64,000 bases of DNA from CAZZNQ01 sp964655775 (GCA_964655775.1 CAZZNQ010000007.1:12644-76643), one strand, 5' to 3'. Counted from the stretch's first letter, positions 6,776 to 14,053 are shown. The notes: generated by a model from the letters alone, not told the origin. Made by a program: numbers and translations.

Positions 6776-9511
6776 CTACCTGGCCGTTGTCCCGGCCTGT
6801 TGATGCGGGGAGGTCCCGTCCCGTCCTCCAAGCAGCCGCAGCAGTTTCAGAAGTTCATCCGCAATCCAGATGGAACTGGATGTCAGGAATATCAGCAGCC
6901 AGTCGGAAGCTGTCAGGTGCGTTGTCCCGAAAAGCAACTGCCCGGGACCGGTGTGGACGACCAGCGCCTGTAAGATGATGGCTGTGCCCAGACCCACCAG
7001 CACCCACCGGTTCGTGGCAAGTCCAATCTTGAAGATGGACTGGTAGCGAGACCGTGCGTTAAGTGCCTGAAACCATTGGAAAGCCGCCATGGTAGTGAAC
7101 GCGACCGTTCGAGCGTGTGCCAGGGAGCCGTTGGCCAGCTGGTGGTGGAAGAGGGTCAACGTGCCGGCGGCCATGACCAAGGTCAGGATGCCAATGCGAC
7201 GGCCGAGGGGCCAATCGATAATGGGGGCGCGCGGGTCTCGGGGCGGTTGGTCGAGCACGTCGCCGTGCCGAGGTTCCACCCCCAGCGGCACCGTGCACGC
7301 TCCGTCAGTCACCAGGTTCACCCACAGGATCATGACGGCGGTGAGCGGGAGGTCGAGGCCAAGCAGCAGGGCGCCGAGCAAGGTCAGGATCTCGCCTGTG
7401 TTTGTGCACAGCAGGAAAAAGACCACCCGCTGCAGATTGCTGAAGATCACACGGCCTTCCTCGACAGCGTGGACTATGGTGGCGAAATTGTCGTCGGTCA
7501 GCACCATGTCCGCCGCTTCCTTGGCCACTTCAGTGCCCGCCTGCCCCATGGCCACCCCTATGTCGGCGCCTTTCAGAGCGGGAGCATCGTTGACGCCGTC
7601 CCCGGTCATGGCCACGACCTGGCCCGAATCTTTGAGCGCTTCCATTATCTTGAGCTTCTGAGCCGGTGCGACGCGTGCGAAAACGCCTTCGCGCATTGCC
7701 GTTTCCGCCAACTCGCGCGCTTCCATCGACTCAACGTCTTCGGTAGACAGTGCTTTGCCGTCCTGGACGATGCCAACCTGCCGGGCTATGGCCAGGGCTG
7801 TGGTGGCGTGGTCGCCGGTTATCATTATGGGCTGGATGCCGGCCCTCTTCGATTCTGCCACCGCATCAAAGCTCTCGTCTCGCGGCGGATCGAGCATTGC
7901 CCACAGGCCGACCAAGGTGAGTCCGTACTCGGCGTCTTCCTGCTGCAAGCGGTCTTTGTCCTGACCCACTTCGCGCCAGGCTGCGGCCATAACGCGCATG
8001 GCCTCGTCCGCAAACTCTCGGGCAACCTGCTCGACCCGCTCCCTTCGGCGCTGGTTCATCTCGACGCGCTCGTCGCCCACCTGCAGGTGAGAGCAGTAGC
8101 CCAGAAGCCGGTCCGGCGCGCCTTTGACCAGCAGCACTCTTTCCTCGCGGGTCTGCTCCAGATGGAGCGTGGCCATGTATTGACGTGCACTGGAGAAAGG
8201 GATCTCGTGGATGCGCTCGGTCTCATTATGCAGTTGCTCGGGATTCAGTCCGCCCTTGCGTGCCACCGCTATCAGCGCTCCCTCGCTGGGGCTGCCTTGC
8301 ACGGACCAGGTTTCGTCCTGGTGCTTCAGTACCGCGTTATTGGCCAGCGCACCGATCCGAAGGAGCCTGCTGAGATCCTCAGGCAACTGCTCCAACACCT
8401 CGCCGTCCTTCGTGCGGATTTCGCCTTCCGGATCGTATCCCTCGCCGGTTGCCTCGTAGAACTCTTCTCCCGCCCACATGCGCCGCACAGTCATCTGGTT
8501 CCGGGTGATCGTGCCGGTCTTGTCCGAGCATATGACCGTGACCGACCCGAGCGTCTCGACCGCCGGCAAGCGGCGCACGATGGCGTGGCGGTCGGCCATC
8601 CGACGGACTCCCAGCGCCAGGGTAACGCTGATAACCGCGGGTAGGCCTTCTGGGATGGCCGAGACAGCCGCGGCCACCGAGAACAAGAGCATCTCTATAA
8701 ACTCGTGACCTCTCATCAGGCCTACGCCAAACACCAGTCCGGCGAACGCGACGCCCAATACGCCCAGGAAACCGCCTAGCTTGTGCATGCGTTTCTGAAG
8801 AGGCGTCTTCTCCCGCCGGGTTGCCTGGACCTCTCCGGCGATGTGCCCCATCTCGGTGTCCATTCCCGTGCTCACTGCGATGGCTCGTCCCCTGCCGTCC
8901 GTCACGCTGGTGGACATCCAGACCATGTTGCAGCGGTCAGCCACGGGGGTGTCCGCGCCGGTTTCGTCCGGCCCCTTCGCCACCGGTTGCGACTCTCCCG
9001 TCAGCGCCGATTCGTCAACGTGCAACTCGTCGGCCTGAAGCACACGTGCGTCTGCTGCCACGCGATCACCGCTCTCCAGCACCAGCACATCCCCGGGCAC
9101 GAGTGTCCGGGCGTCCACAACCTCCGGGGCTCCGTCGCGCAGAACCTTCGCGCGGGGCGCAGACATCTCCCGCAAGGCTGCCAGCGCGCCCTCCGCCCGC
9201 CACTCCTGCACGAATCCCAAAACGGTATTCAGCGCCACCACGCCCAGGATCACGCCGGCATCCACTATGTGCCGGGCGACCATCGAGACAACTGCTGCGC
9301 CAAACAGAAGGTAGATGAGCGGATTGTGAATCTGCCGCACCAGCAGGTGAACCGGGCTGATGCCCTCTTTGCCTCTCAGCTCGTTCTCGCCGTACTGCTC
9401 AAGCCGCAGTTCGGCCTCCTTCCGGCTCAGGCCCTCCGCGCTTGATTCAATGCGCTGCAGCACTTCCTCGGGCTCCAGCGCATGCCACTGCACATCCTGG
9501 CTTGTGGACAA
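6776..9511 (-). CDS. Cation-transporting P-type ATPase (type II, Ca2+-pump-like)
   Basis: ATP-driven cation pump of 911 residues in the inner membrane. An N-terminal cation-ATPase domain (about 5-75) precedes the actuator domain with TGES at 171-174, the fourth membrane segment with AIPEGLPAV (286-293), the phosphorylated Asp330 in SDKTGTIT, the TGDGVND hinge motif, and six C-terminal membrane segments. TM5 carries NTGE and TM6 carries NLVTDGACTVPLG, close to but not identical with the NLVTDG-LPA form of SERCA-like pumps, so the exact ion (Ca2+, Na+ or K+) is uncertain. The start is TTG at 9511 with AGGAGGG seven bases upstream. The gene is alone between two copies of the rtcA 3' end, a sign of acquisition by insertion. 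Confidence 0.93.
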   Translation of the reverse strand: MSTSQDVQWHALEPEEVLQRIESSAEGLSRKEAELRLEQYGENELRGKEGISPVHLLVRQIHNPLIYLLFGAAVVSMVARHIVDAGVILGVVALNTVLGFVQEWRAEGALAALREMSAPRAKVLRDGAPEVVDARTLVPGDVLVLESGDRVAADARVLQADELHVDESALTGESQPVAKGPDETGADTPVADRCNMVWMSTSVTDGRGRAIAVSTGMDTEMGHIAGEVQATRREKTPLQKRMHKLGGFLGVLGVAFAGLVFGVGLMRGHEFIEMLLFSVAAAVSAIPEGLPAVISVTLALGVRRMADRHAIVRRLPAVETLGSVTVICSDKTGTITRNQMTVRRMWAGEEFYEATGEGYDPEGEIRTKDGEVLEQLPEDLSRLLRIGALANNAVLKHQDETWSVQGSPSEGALIAVARKGGLNPEQLHNETERIHEIPFSSARQYMATLHLEQTREERVLLVKGAPDRLLGYCSHLQVGDERVEMNQRRRERVEQVAREFADEAMRVMAAAWREVGQDKDRLQQEDAEYGLTLVGLWAMLDPPRDESFDAVAESKRAGIQPIMITGDHATTALAIARQVGIVQDGKALSTEDVESMEARELAETAMREGVFARVAPAQKLKIMEALKDSGQVVAMTGDGVNDAPALKGADIGVAMGQAGTEVAKEAADMVLTDDNFATIVHAVEEGRVIFSNLQRVVFFLLCTNTGEILTLLGALLLGLDLPLTAVMILWVNLVTDGACTVPLGVEPRHGDVLDQPPRDPRAPIIDWPLGRRIGILTLVMAAGTLTLFHHQLANGSLAHARTVAFTTMAAFQWFQALNARSRYQSIFKIGLATNRWVLVGLGTAIILQALVVHTGPGQLLFGTTHLTASDWLLIFLTSSSIWIADELLKLLRLLGGRDGTSPHQQAGTTAR

Positions 9512-9597
9512 GTTCGGCCCTCCTGTTGGCGCCTCCTGGTGCTGCCGGCCGTTCTGCCCGCGCTAAGCAGGCAGGCACGCGAGCACGTACTCCTTGG

Positions 9598-9626
9598 ACA
9601 ATATGCAACACAGTTTGCGTCTGCAA
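9598..9626 (-). promoter_or_regulatory. Promoter of the P-type ATPase
   Basis: On the minus strand TTGCAG (9626-9621) and TATTGT (9603-9598) are separated by 17 bases. It lies about 90 bases upstream of the TTG start and wholly inside the inserted segment, 44 bases from the second repeat, so the segment carries its own promoter. Confidence 0.5.
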
Positions 9627-9669
9627 GTGCCCGCGCCCGGGCGGACGGGTCGTCTCCCCGACGCCGCTC

Positions 9670-9922
9670 GGGCAAGCCGGCGGAGGAGGTGGGGCGCGAG
9701 TGCGCCGAAGCACTTGATGAACAGATGAAATCGGGCGCTTGTCTCGACGAGCATATGGCCGATCAGATTCTGCCCTACCTCGCGCTGGCCGGTGGCCGGT
9801 CCCGAGTGAGCGTTGCCGGCGTGACCGCCCACTGCTGGACGAACATGTGGGTGATCGAGCAGTTCCTGCCGGCGCGCCTCAGCGTCGACGAGAAAAGGGG
9901 CCTAATCGAGTGCCGCACGTGA
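9670..9922 (+). pseudogene. Detached 3' fragment of rtcA
   Basis: The fragment keeps the RtcA frame and stop and encodes the C-terminal 83 residues, including the active-site His (codon 9830-9832). It lacks the rest of the gene and any ribosome-binding site, so it is unlikely to be functional. Six of the ten differences from the intact gene change the amino acid. Arg after the active-site HC becomes Trp and Phe in LPARF becomes Leu, which looks like relaxed constraint. One change (HMANQ to HMADQ) is toward the residue I expect in the family. This mixture suggests it is the old resident end of rtcA rather than a fresh duplicate. Confidence 0.8.
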
Positions 9923-9933
9923 CGGCGGCCGGA
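9670..9933 (+). repeat. 264-bp direct repeat, copy 2
   Basis: Second copy of the rtcA 3' end, in the same orientation as copy 1 at 6174-6437, with ten substitutions and no indels. Its last 32 bases overlap the 3' end of the convergent membrane-protein gene at 9902. Confidence 0.97.
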
Positions 9934-10948
9934 TCAGTCTCGAGTCCACCAGCGCGCTCAGCAGTTGGACCAGGAAGCCAATGAGGGCGAAGTAGAGGCC
10001 CAGCGTCAGCAAGTAGCCGCCTATCCAGACCGTGACGATCAGCGACACTGTGAACGCCAGCCCCAGGGCGCTCAGCAGAAGGCGCACCATGCCCTGCCGG
10101 AGGTGCGGGTCCAGGGCCGTTATGCACGCCAGAAGGCCCGGAAGCAGCCCCAGACACAGGATCAGCCAGCCCAGGAAGCCAACGCTGTAGCCCATCTGGT
10201 AGCCGCTGATGGACGTCCTGAACGGACCCTCGATCTTCACTGAGATGTGGTTCCACGGAAGCATGAAGCCGACCACGATCAGCAGGGCTCCCACCACCGA
10301 TGCCAGCGTTCCGGGCCGTATGGGCAGGCGGTCGCAGGGCGTAGCCGGCTCGCCCATCGCTTCCAGTAGCTGCGTTCCCTCCTCGGCGGACACCTTGCCC
10401 TCCGCGACCATGGCCAGCACCCGCCTCCGATCGTCCTCGGACGCATCCGTGCCGGCAAGTGGCTGCTGCAGCCAGCCATCGCTTGCCCGTGCGAGTGCGC
10501 GAACGAACCATCTGATGCCGGCCACAAGAAGCAGGAGAAGCAGCGCGGTCACTACCGAAGCCGGCATCAGGGCGAAGACCCAGAGCCCGCGCTCCTGGAC
10601 CATGCGGTAGCCGAACGGCACCAGGGCGGGCATGACGATCACCGAGTTCGCGATCCCTGCGACGGCGGACGCTATGGGACCATAACCCACCCGCTTCCAC
10701 CGGAACAGCGTGTATCCGACCATGCCCGCCGTGGAGGTCTCCAGGAACAGGAGTACGAGCCATTCCAGTTCATCCATCCCAAGACTCCAGAGCGTTGTGA
10801 CGCCCAGTAGCGGCCCAATGAAGACCAGGTAGGGCGCCCTGTCCCGACGGAAGGCGATGCAGACGTACATGATGACGACGACGGCGATGAAACCCATAGC
10901 CGACACAAGCAACTCGGCAGCGTCACTCGACAGAGGCACGTAGTTCAT
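9902..10948 (-). CDS. Multi-spanning membrane protein with a SHOCT-like segment
   Basis: Unknown membrane protein of 348 residues. Several hydrophobic segments in the first half (about residues 10-30, 35-55, 60-80, 90-115, 125-150) precede a cytoplasmic segment at about 165-195 (SEDDRRRVLAMVAEGKVSAEE) that resembles short helical SHOCT-type modules, then four more hydrophobic segments. The start at ATG 10948 lies one base after the stop of the DUF2089 gene, with GGGGAG upstream, so translation is probably coupled. The final ten codons and stop lie inside rtcA-tail repeat copy 2, antisense to the rtcA fragment. The two genes therefore either always overlapped tail to tail or the insertion gave this gene a new end. 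Confidence 0.8.
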   Translation of the reverse strand: MNYVPLSSDAAELLVSAMGFIAVVVIMYVCIAFRRDRAPYLVFIGPLLGVTTLWSLGMDELEWLVLLFLETSTAGMVGYTLFRWKRVGYGPIASAVAGIANSVIVMPALVPFGYRMVQERGLWVFALMPASVVTALLLLLLVAGIRWFVRALARASDGWLQQPLAGTDASEDDRRRVLAMVAEGKVSAEEGTQLLEAMGEPATPCDRLPIRPGTLASVVGALLIVVGFMLPWNHISVKIEGPFRTSISGYQMGYSVGFLGWLILCLGLLPGLLACITALDPHLRQGMVRLLLSALGLAFTVSLIVTVWIGGYLLTLGLYFALIGFLVQLLSALVDSRLIRPPSRAALD

Positions 10949-10949
10949 C

Positions 10950-11330
10950 TCATATCTCCCCATCTGACTGTTTCTGCAGAAGGTCCACGGCCTCGGCGAC
11001 CGTCAGGTCGCCCGCCTCGAGCTGCCGCAGGATGCGCGACGTGGCCTCGTCTTCGCTTCCCATTGAAGCCAGCAGCAGGTTCACTGCATCCAGTTTTTTG
11101 GAGACAGTGGGATAGCTGATCCCCAGCCGCCGCTCGACCTCCTTGATGTTGCCCCGGCAGCTCAGGAACACTTCCACTACGTCCTGCAGTTCGCGCGGCA
11201 GCCTGGCCAGCCGGGGGAGGGCGAAGCTGCCGCGCAGCTCCGTCCCGCACGCGTCGCATCGCATTCCGGTAACGCGCATGCTCTCCGAGCAGATCGGGCA
11301 GGTGGTCACGAACTCGCGCGGCGATGTCAT
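10950..11330 (-). CDS. DUF2089 zinc-ribbon/helix-turn-helix protein
   Basis: Probable transcription regulator of 126 residues. An N-terminal zinc ribbon has two CxxC pairs (CPIC near residue 11, CDAC near 26), followed by the LPRELQDVVEVFLSCRGN helix and a helix-turn-helix with RRLGISYPTVSKKLDAV, as in the DUF2089 family. The C-terminus has a short SHOCT-like segment (LEAGDLTVAEAVDLLQ) resembling the one in the next gene's product. The stop overlaps the ribosome-binding site of the downstream membrane-protein gene, so the pair looks like a regulator with its membrane partner. A good promoter lies at 11361-11389. Confidence 0.88.
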   Translation of the reverse strand: MTSPREFVTTCPICSESMRVTGMRCDACGTELRGSFALPRLARLPRELQDVVEVFLSCRGNIKEVERRLGISYPTVSKKLDAVNLLLASMGSEDEATSRILRQLEAGDLTVAEAVDLLQKQSDGEI

Positions 11331-11360
11331 GGCCTTAGCCTCAATAATGGCCCTGTGAGA

Positions 11361-11389
11361 ATTCTAGATAATGATGTACGCCTTTTCAA
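11361..11389 (-). promoter_or_regulatory. Promoter of the DUF2089 operon in an AT-rich island
   Basis: On the minus strand TTGAAA (11389-11384) and TAGAAT (11366-11361) are 17 bases apart, about 30 bases upstream of the DUF2089 ATG. The surrounding 11354-11420 stretch is markedly AT-rich against a GC-rich background and holds ATATG-GGTA-CATAT (an inverted repeat near 11395-11408), a possible operator. Confidence 0.6.
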
Positions 11390-11527
11390 TATCAATATGG
11401 GTACATATATCATTGATTCTCGGGAGGGGTGGCGGGGGGCCCGCCTGGGCGTTTGGAAGGCGGGAGTGGGTGGAAGCGGCCCGGGGGCAGGCGGGGGAGA
11501 CCCCGGGGCATGTGGCTCGCACTTCGT

Positions 11528-11741
11528 TCACTCGCAGTAGACGCGTACCTTGTCGCCGTTCTTGCCGTCCACGTCGACCGTGACTGCTGAGAGAGCCTGG
11601 ACCAGCTCGTCGGGTTCCAGTTCCGAGAGCCGGTAGGTCCACGCCCTGCGACTCCAGGCGGGTCCGAGCGTCGGAGGGCGGTATCACCGCCAATCGCCCG
11701 CCCGTCCGGATCAGCGCCATCGGCACAGGGCGGACGATCAT
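11528..11741 (-). pseudogene. Frameshifted small gene after the winged-helix operon
   Basis: From ATG 11741 the frame reads MIVRPVPMALIRTGGRLAVI and on to about ESQGVDL. The coding pattern then continues in the next frame as LSELEPDELVQALSAVTVDV and ends KVRVYCE at the stop 11528-11530. The total length (214 bases, 71 codons plus one) fits a single-base insertion near 11625-11635. The composite resembles small proteins I recall downstream of zinc-ribbon or winged-helix regulators: a hydrophobic start, a D/E-L-L helix, then an acidic strand ending in VR-x-Y-E. It follows the winged-helix gene by 30 bases. A sequencing error is as likely as true decay. Confidence 0.5.
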
Positions 11742-11771
11742 GTGAAGGCGCCGAGTCGCGCGCGCGTTGGC

Positions 11772-12089
11772 TCAGGATGCCTGACCCGTCGTGTTCTGCT
11801 CCCCGTGGATGATGTTTTCCAGCGCAGCAACGTGCTCCTCGAACGCGCACCTGCCCTTCGTCGTCGCGGAGAGGAACGTGCGCGGCTTGCGTGCCACGAA
11901 CCTCTTGTCCACCTTCACGTAGGCGGCCTCCTCCAGCTTCGCCAGGTGCGCGCCCAAGTTGCCGTCCGAGAGCGACAGCAGGTCGCGGACCGAAGTGAAC
12001 TCGACCGACTCGCCGGGTTCAAGCGTGACCAGAGACGCCATGATGCGAAGGCGCGTTGGCTGATGGATCGTTTCGTCGAACTGTGCCAT
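11772..12089 (-). CDS. Winged-helix transcription regulator (HTH_34/ArsR-like)
   Basis: DNA-binding protein of 105 residues. MAQFDETIHQPTRLRIMASL is the typical opening of the small winged-helix regulators whose recognition helix here reads LSLSDGNLGAHLAKLEE, followed by the wing and a C-terminal dimerisation helix (STTKGRCAFEEHVAALENII). The start lies four bases after the stop of the upstream membrane-protein gene, and its Shine-Dalgarno TGGAGGTGA is formed by the last codons of that gene, so the pair is translationally coupled. I infer a repressor acting on its own operon through the palindrome at 12715-12730. Confidence 0.88.
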   Translation of the reverse strand: MAQFDETIHQPTRLRIMASLVTLEPGESVEFTSVRDLLSLSDGNLGAHLAKLEEAAYVKVDKRFVARKPRTFLSATTKGRCAFEEHVAALENIIHGEQNTTGQAS

Positions 12090-12092
12090 TGC

Positions 12093-12668
12093 TCACCTCC
12101 ACGCGACGCGCATGCCGATGCCCGATCCCAGTAGTGCGCCTCCGCCGGCAAAGGCCATGATGACCGCGAAGTACGGTTCTGCTAGGAACAGCGCGGCGGT
12201 TGCCACTGCCGTCACCCCAAGACCCAGCCAGAAGAGGAGCGCGCTCCTCAGCCAGAGCCCCATCACCACGTAGGCGAACATGATCAGCGTCACACCGTAG
12301 GCCGTCATCTGCTCCTCAGTGACGGTCACCGAACGCGGCGAGGCGGCAGCAATCAGCATCACCCATAGGAAACCGTAGACGCCCAGCATCAGCCAGAACA
12401 CAAACAGCGGTCGGCCGGCGGGGCTGCGGACGGGCGAACGGTGTAAGATCACGAACGTCGCTGCAATCCCGATCACATCCAGCGGCAGCCATGCCCAGTG
12501 TGCTACGCCCGGCAGGAACTGGGTCAGCAGGAAACCGACGATCCAGATCGCCCCCCAGACCATCAGCACCGCGCTGGTGCCCGCGTCGGCCAGCATCCGC
12601 CGCGTACGGGCCGCTGCGTCCCTCGCCTCGCCCAACGCGTCCAGCGCCTCCTCCTTCGTTACCTCCAT
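12093..12668 (-). CDS. Six-span membrane protein coupled to the winged-helix regulator
   Basis: Integral membrane protein of 191 residues. An N-terminal amphipathic stretch (MEVTKEEALDALGEARDAA) leads to a hydrophobic region with about six membrane segments. No catalytic motif or known transporter signature is visible. The ATG at 12668 has GGAGG six bases upstream; the open frame extends back to 12731 but overlaps the palindromic operator. Membrane proteins of this kind are often paired with HTH_34-type regulators, and the overlapping ribosome-binding site supports a joint function, perhaps sensing by the membrane partner. Function unknown. Confidence 0.78.
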   Translation of the reverse strand: MEVTKEEALDALGEARDAAARTRRMLADAGTSAVLMVWGAIWIVGFLLTQFLPGVAHWAWLPLDVIGIAATFVILHRSPVRSPAGRPLFVFWLMLGVYGFLWVMLIAAASPRSVTVTEEQMTAYGVTLIMFAYVVMGLWLRSALLFWLGLGVTAVATAALFLAEPYFAVIMAFAGGGALLGSGIGMRVAWR

Positions 12669-12714
12669 GGCTCGACCTCCGACTATGGAATGACAGAACG
12701 GTGAAGAGATACCA

Positions 12715-12730
12715 TGCAGAGCACTCTGCA
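12715..12730. promoter_or_regulatory. Palindromic operator candidate
   Basis: TGCAGAG and CTCTGCA form a perfect 7-bp inverted repeat with a two-base centre. It begins nine bases downstream of the -10 box, covering the expected transcription start of the membrane-protein/winged-helix operon, a classic repressor position. Confidence 0.55.
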
Positions 12731-12739
12731 AGGCAGAGT

Positions 12740-12768
12740 ATACTAACCCCAGCCGGGCTCCGTGTCAA
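12740..12768 (-). promoter_or_regulatory. Promoter of the winged-helix operon
   Basis: A perfect TTGACA -35 (12768-12763) and TAGTAT (12745-12740) are separated by 17 bases on the minus strand; TATACT three bases further down is an alternative -10. The palindrome at 12715-12730 follows at once. Confidence 0.65.
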
Positions 12769-12930
12769 GAGGTAAAGGCGGGCCGCCTCTGCCGGACGCG
12801 GCGGGGCGGATGGATGCGATGAGAAACTCGTTTGCTGGCGGCTGCGGGGATTCCCGAACGGGCAGCGCCCCCGGTCTGACAGAACAGCTTGCTCCGCGAA
12901 CCCCATATGCCGCTGGGCGCGGAATCATTT

Positions 12931-12958
12931 GAACTTTCGGCCCGCAGGTCCATCTACT
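12931..12958 (+). promoter_or_regulatory. Possible ECF-type autoregulatory promoter
   Basis: GAACTT (12931-12936), the core of many ECF -35 elements, is followed after 16 bases by TCTACT (12953-12958), just upstream of the AGGAGG of the sigma-factor gene. Autoregulation of ECF genes through such elements is common, but the -10 match is loose. The 12769-12930 stretch between this and the divergent promoter shows no gene. Confidence 0.3.
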
Positions 12959-12979
12959 ACTGTAGGAGGCAACGCACTC

Positions 12980-13549
12980 ATGGATTCCAGGGAACGAATA
13001 GCCGAAGAACTGCTCGTGATCCGAGCGCAGATGGGTGACAGATCCGCGTTCGCGGGGCTGTTCGAGCGGTACGACGCCCGGCTGCGCTATCTGATGCGGC
13101 GATTGCTCTCCGGCAGGGAGGCGGCGGAGGGCGCCGCCCAGGACGTGTGGCTGACCGTGCTGAGCCGCATCCGTTCGCTCCGCAGCCCGGGCGCCTTCCG
13201 TGCCTGGTTCTACAGGATTGCTCGGAACAGGGCGTATCAGGAACTTCGCTCACACGAGGACGTGGACCTGTCCGTGGAAGAACCGATCGAGCCCGGTCCA
13301 GAGCCGCCGGACGCGGCCGTAGCCGCGGAGGACGCCGCCCGCATACAGATTGCTCTGGGCAGTCTGCAGCCCAAGCACAGAGAGGTTCTGGTGCTGTGCT
13401 ACGTCGAGCAGATGCCGTACGAAGAGACCGCCGAAGTCCTGGAGGTCCCGCTCGGGACCGTCAAATCGAGGATTTACTACGCGAAGAGCGCCCTACGGCG
13501 CGAGATGGAGGGACGGAGCAATGAAGGACACAAAGAACCTGGCAGGTGA
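12980..13549 (+). CDS. ECF-type RNA polymerase sigma factor
   Basis: Sigma-70 family factor of 189 residues with only regions 2 and 4, the ECF layout. Region 2 contains FAGLFERYDARLRYLMRRLL and AQDVWLTVLSRIRS with the AFRAWFYRIARNRAYQELR helix; region 4 contains LQPKHREVLVLCYVEQMPYE and the helix-turn-helix EVPLGTVKSRIYYAK. A Glu/Pro-rich linker separates them. The ATG at 12980 has AGGAGG ten bases upstream. Its 3' end overlaps the next gene by 29 bases, so the two are translated together and the downstream membrane protein is the obvious anti-sigma candidate. Confidence 0.93.
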   Translation: MDSRERIAEELLVIRAQMGDRSAFAGLFERYDARLRYLMRRLLSGREAAEGAAQDVWLTVLSRIRSLRSPGAFRAWFYRIARNRAYQELRSHEDVDLSVEEPIEPGPEPPDAAVAAEDAARIQIALGSLQPKHREVLVLCYVEQMPYEETAEVLEVPLGTVKSRIYYAKSALRREMEGRSNEGHKEPGR

Positions 13550-13979
13550 GCTCTTGAGGCAGAACGGGCTGAATCCCGGTGTCCTCTCCGACGAGGACCG
13601 CGAAAGGCTGCGGGACATCTTCTCGCGAGACGAAGCGCGCGTGAACCGCGTGAAGTGGGTGGCGATCGTGTGTTGGGTGCTCTTCCTCGGCATACCGATC
13701 ACCGGGATGCTGGTGTCAACGGTCTTCGATGCGAGCGAAGGCGGCCAGTTGGCGAGAACCTTGACGGACGTTGTCGCAATCGTGGAGATGTGCGTATTCT
13801 GGGTGGCGATTGTCTGCACCGTTTCTTGGTTCATTCGCGCGCGCTCCCTGGGACAGCGCCGAATCCTCGCCAAGCTCACCGACATCGAGCGACAGATCGC
13901 CCGCATGGGAAGCGAGGGGGGACAGCCGGACAGACTGTCCGACGAGGAGTCCACTGGCCAGGCCGCGAACGGGGCCTGA
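13521..13979 (+). CDS. Two-span membrane protein, candidate anti-sigma factor
   Basis: Protein of 152 residues starting at ATG 13521 inside the sigma-factor gene. A polar N-terminal region of about 40 residues is followed by two hydrophobic segments (about 44-64 and 82-106) and a charged C-terminal coil (RRILAKLTDIERQIARMG). It lacks the HxxxCxxC zinc motif of ZAS-type anti-sigma factors, so an anti-sigma role is inferred only from the 29-base overlap and the membrane topology. It could instead be a target or cofactor of the sigma factor. A strong hairpin follows the stop. Confidence 0.75.
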   Translation: MKDTKNLAGELLRQNGLNPGVLSDEDRERLRDIFSRDEARVNRVKWVAIVCWVLFLGIPITGMLVSTVFDASEGGQLARTLTDVVAIVEMCVFWVAIVCTVSWFIRARSLGQRRILAKLTDIERQIARMGSEGGQPDRLSDEESTGQAANGA

Positions 13980-13996
13980 CCCCGAAGCACAAAGAC

Positions 13997-14028
13997 GCCG
14001 TCCGTTCCGGAGTGTCGGAACGGACGGC
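13997..14028. terminator. Perfect 13-bp hairpin between convergent genes
   Basis: GCCGTCCGTTCCG (13997-14009) pairs perfectly with 14016-14028 across a six-base loop. It lies between the end of the sigma-factor operon and the 3' end of the convergent nagB and can serve both. Confidence 0.75.
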
Positions 14029-14053
14029 GGTCAGATCGACGGGGAGGTCGCCG

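Larger units (their letters stand above)
6438..9669. mobile_element. Putative inserted segment between the rtcA-tail repeats
   Basis: A 3,232-base segment sits between the two 264-bp repeats and carries only the P-type ATPase gene, its own promoter and about 340 bases of apparently non-coding DNA. The layout is like integration into the 3' part of a gene, where the incoming DNA brings a replacement gene end and the displaced end remains at the far junction. No integrase, transposase or terminal inverted repeat was found, so homologous recombination of an incoming linear fragment, or a local duplication, is also possible. Confidence 0.45.

Noticed and set aside
6174..9933. Insertion sequence or transposon flanked by long repeats
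   Set aside because: No transposase, no terminal inverted repeats and no short target duplication; the flanking repeats are gene fragments, so an insertion sequence is not supported.
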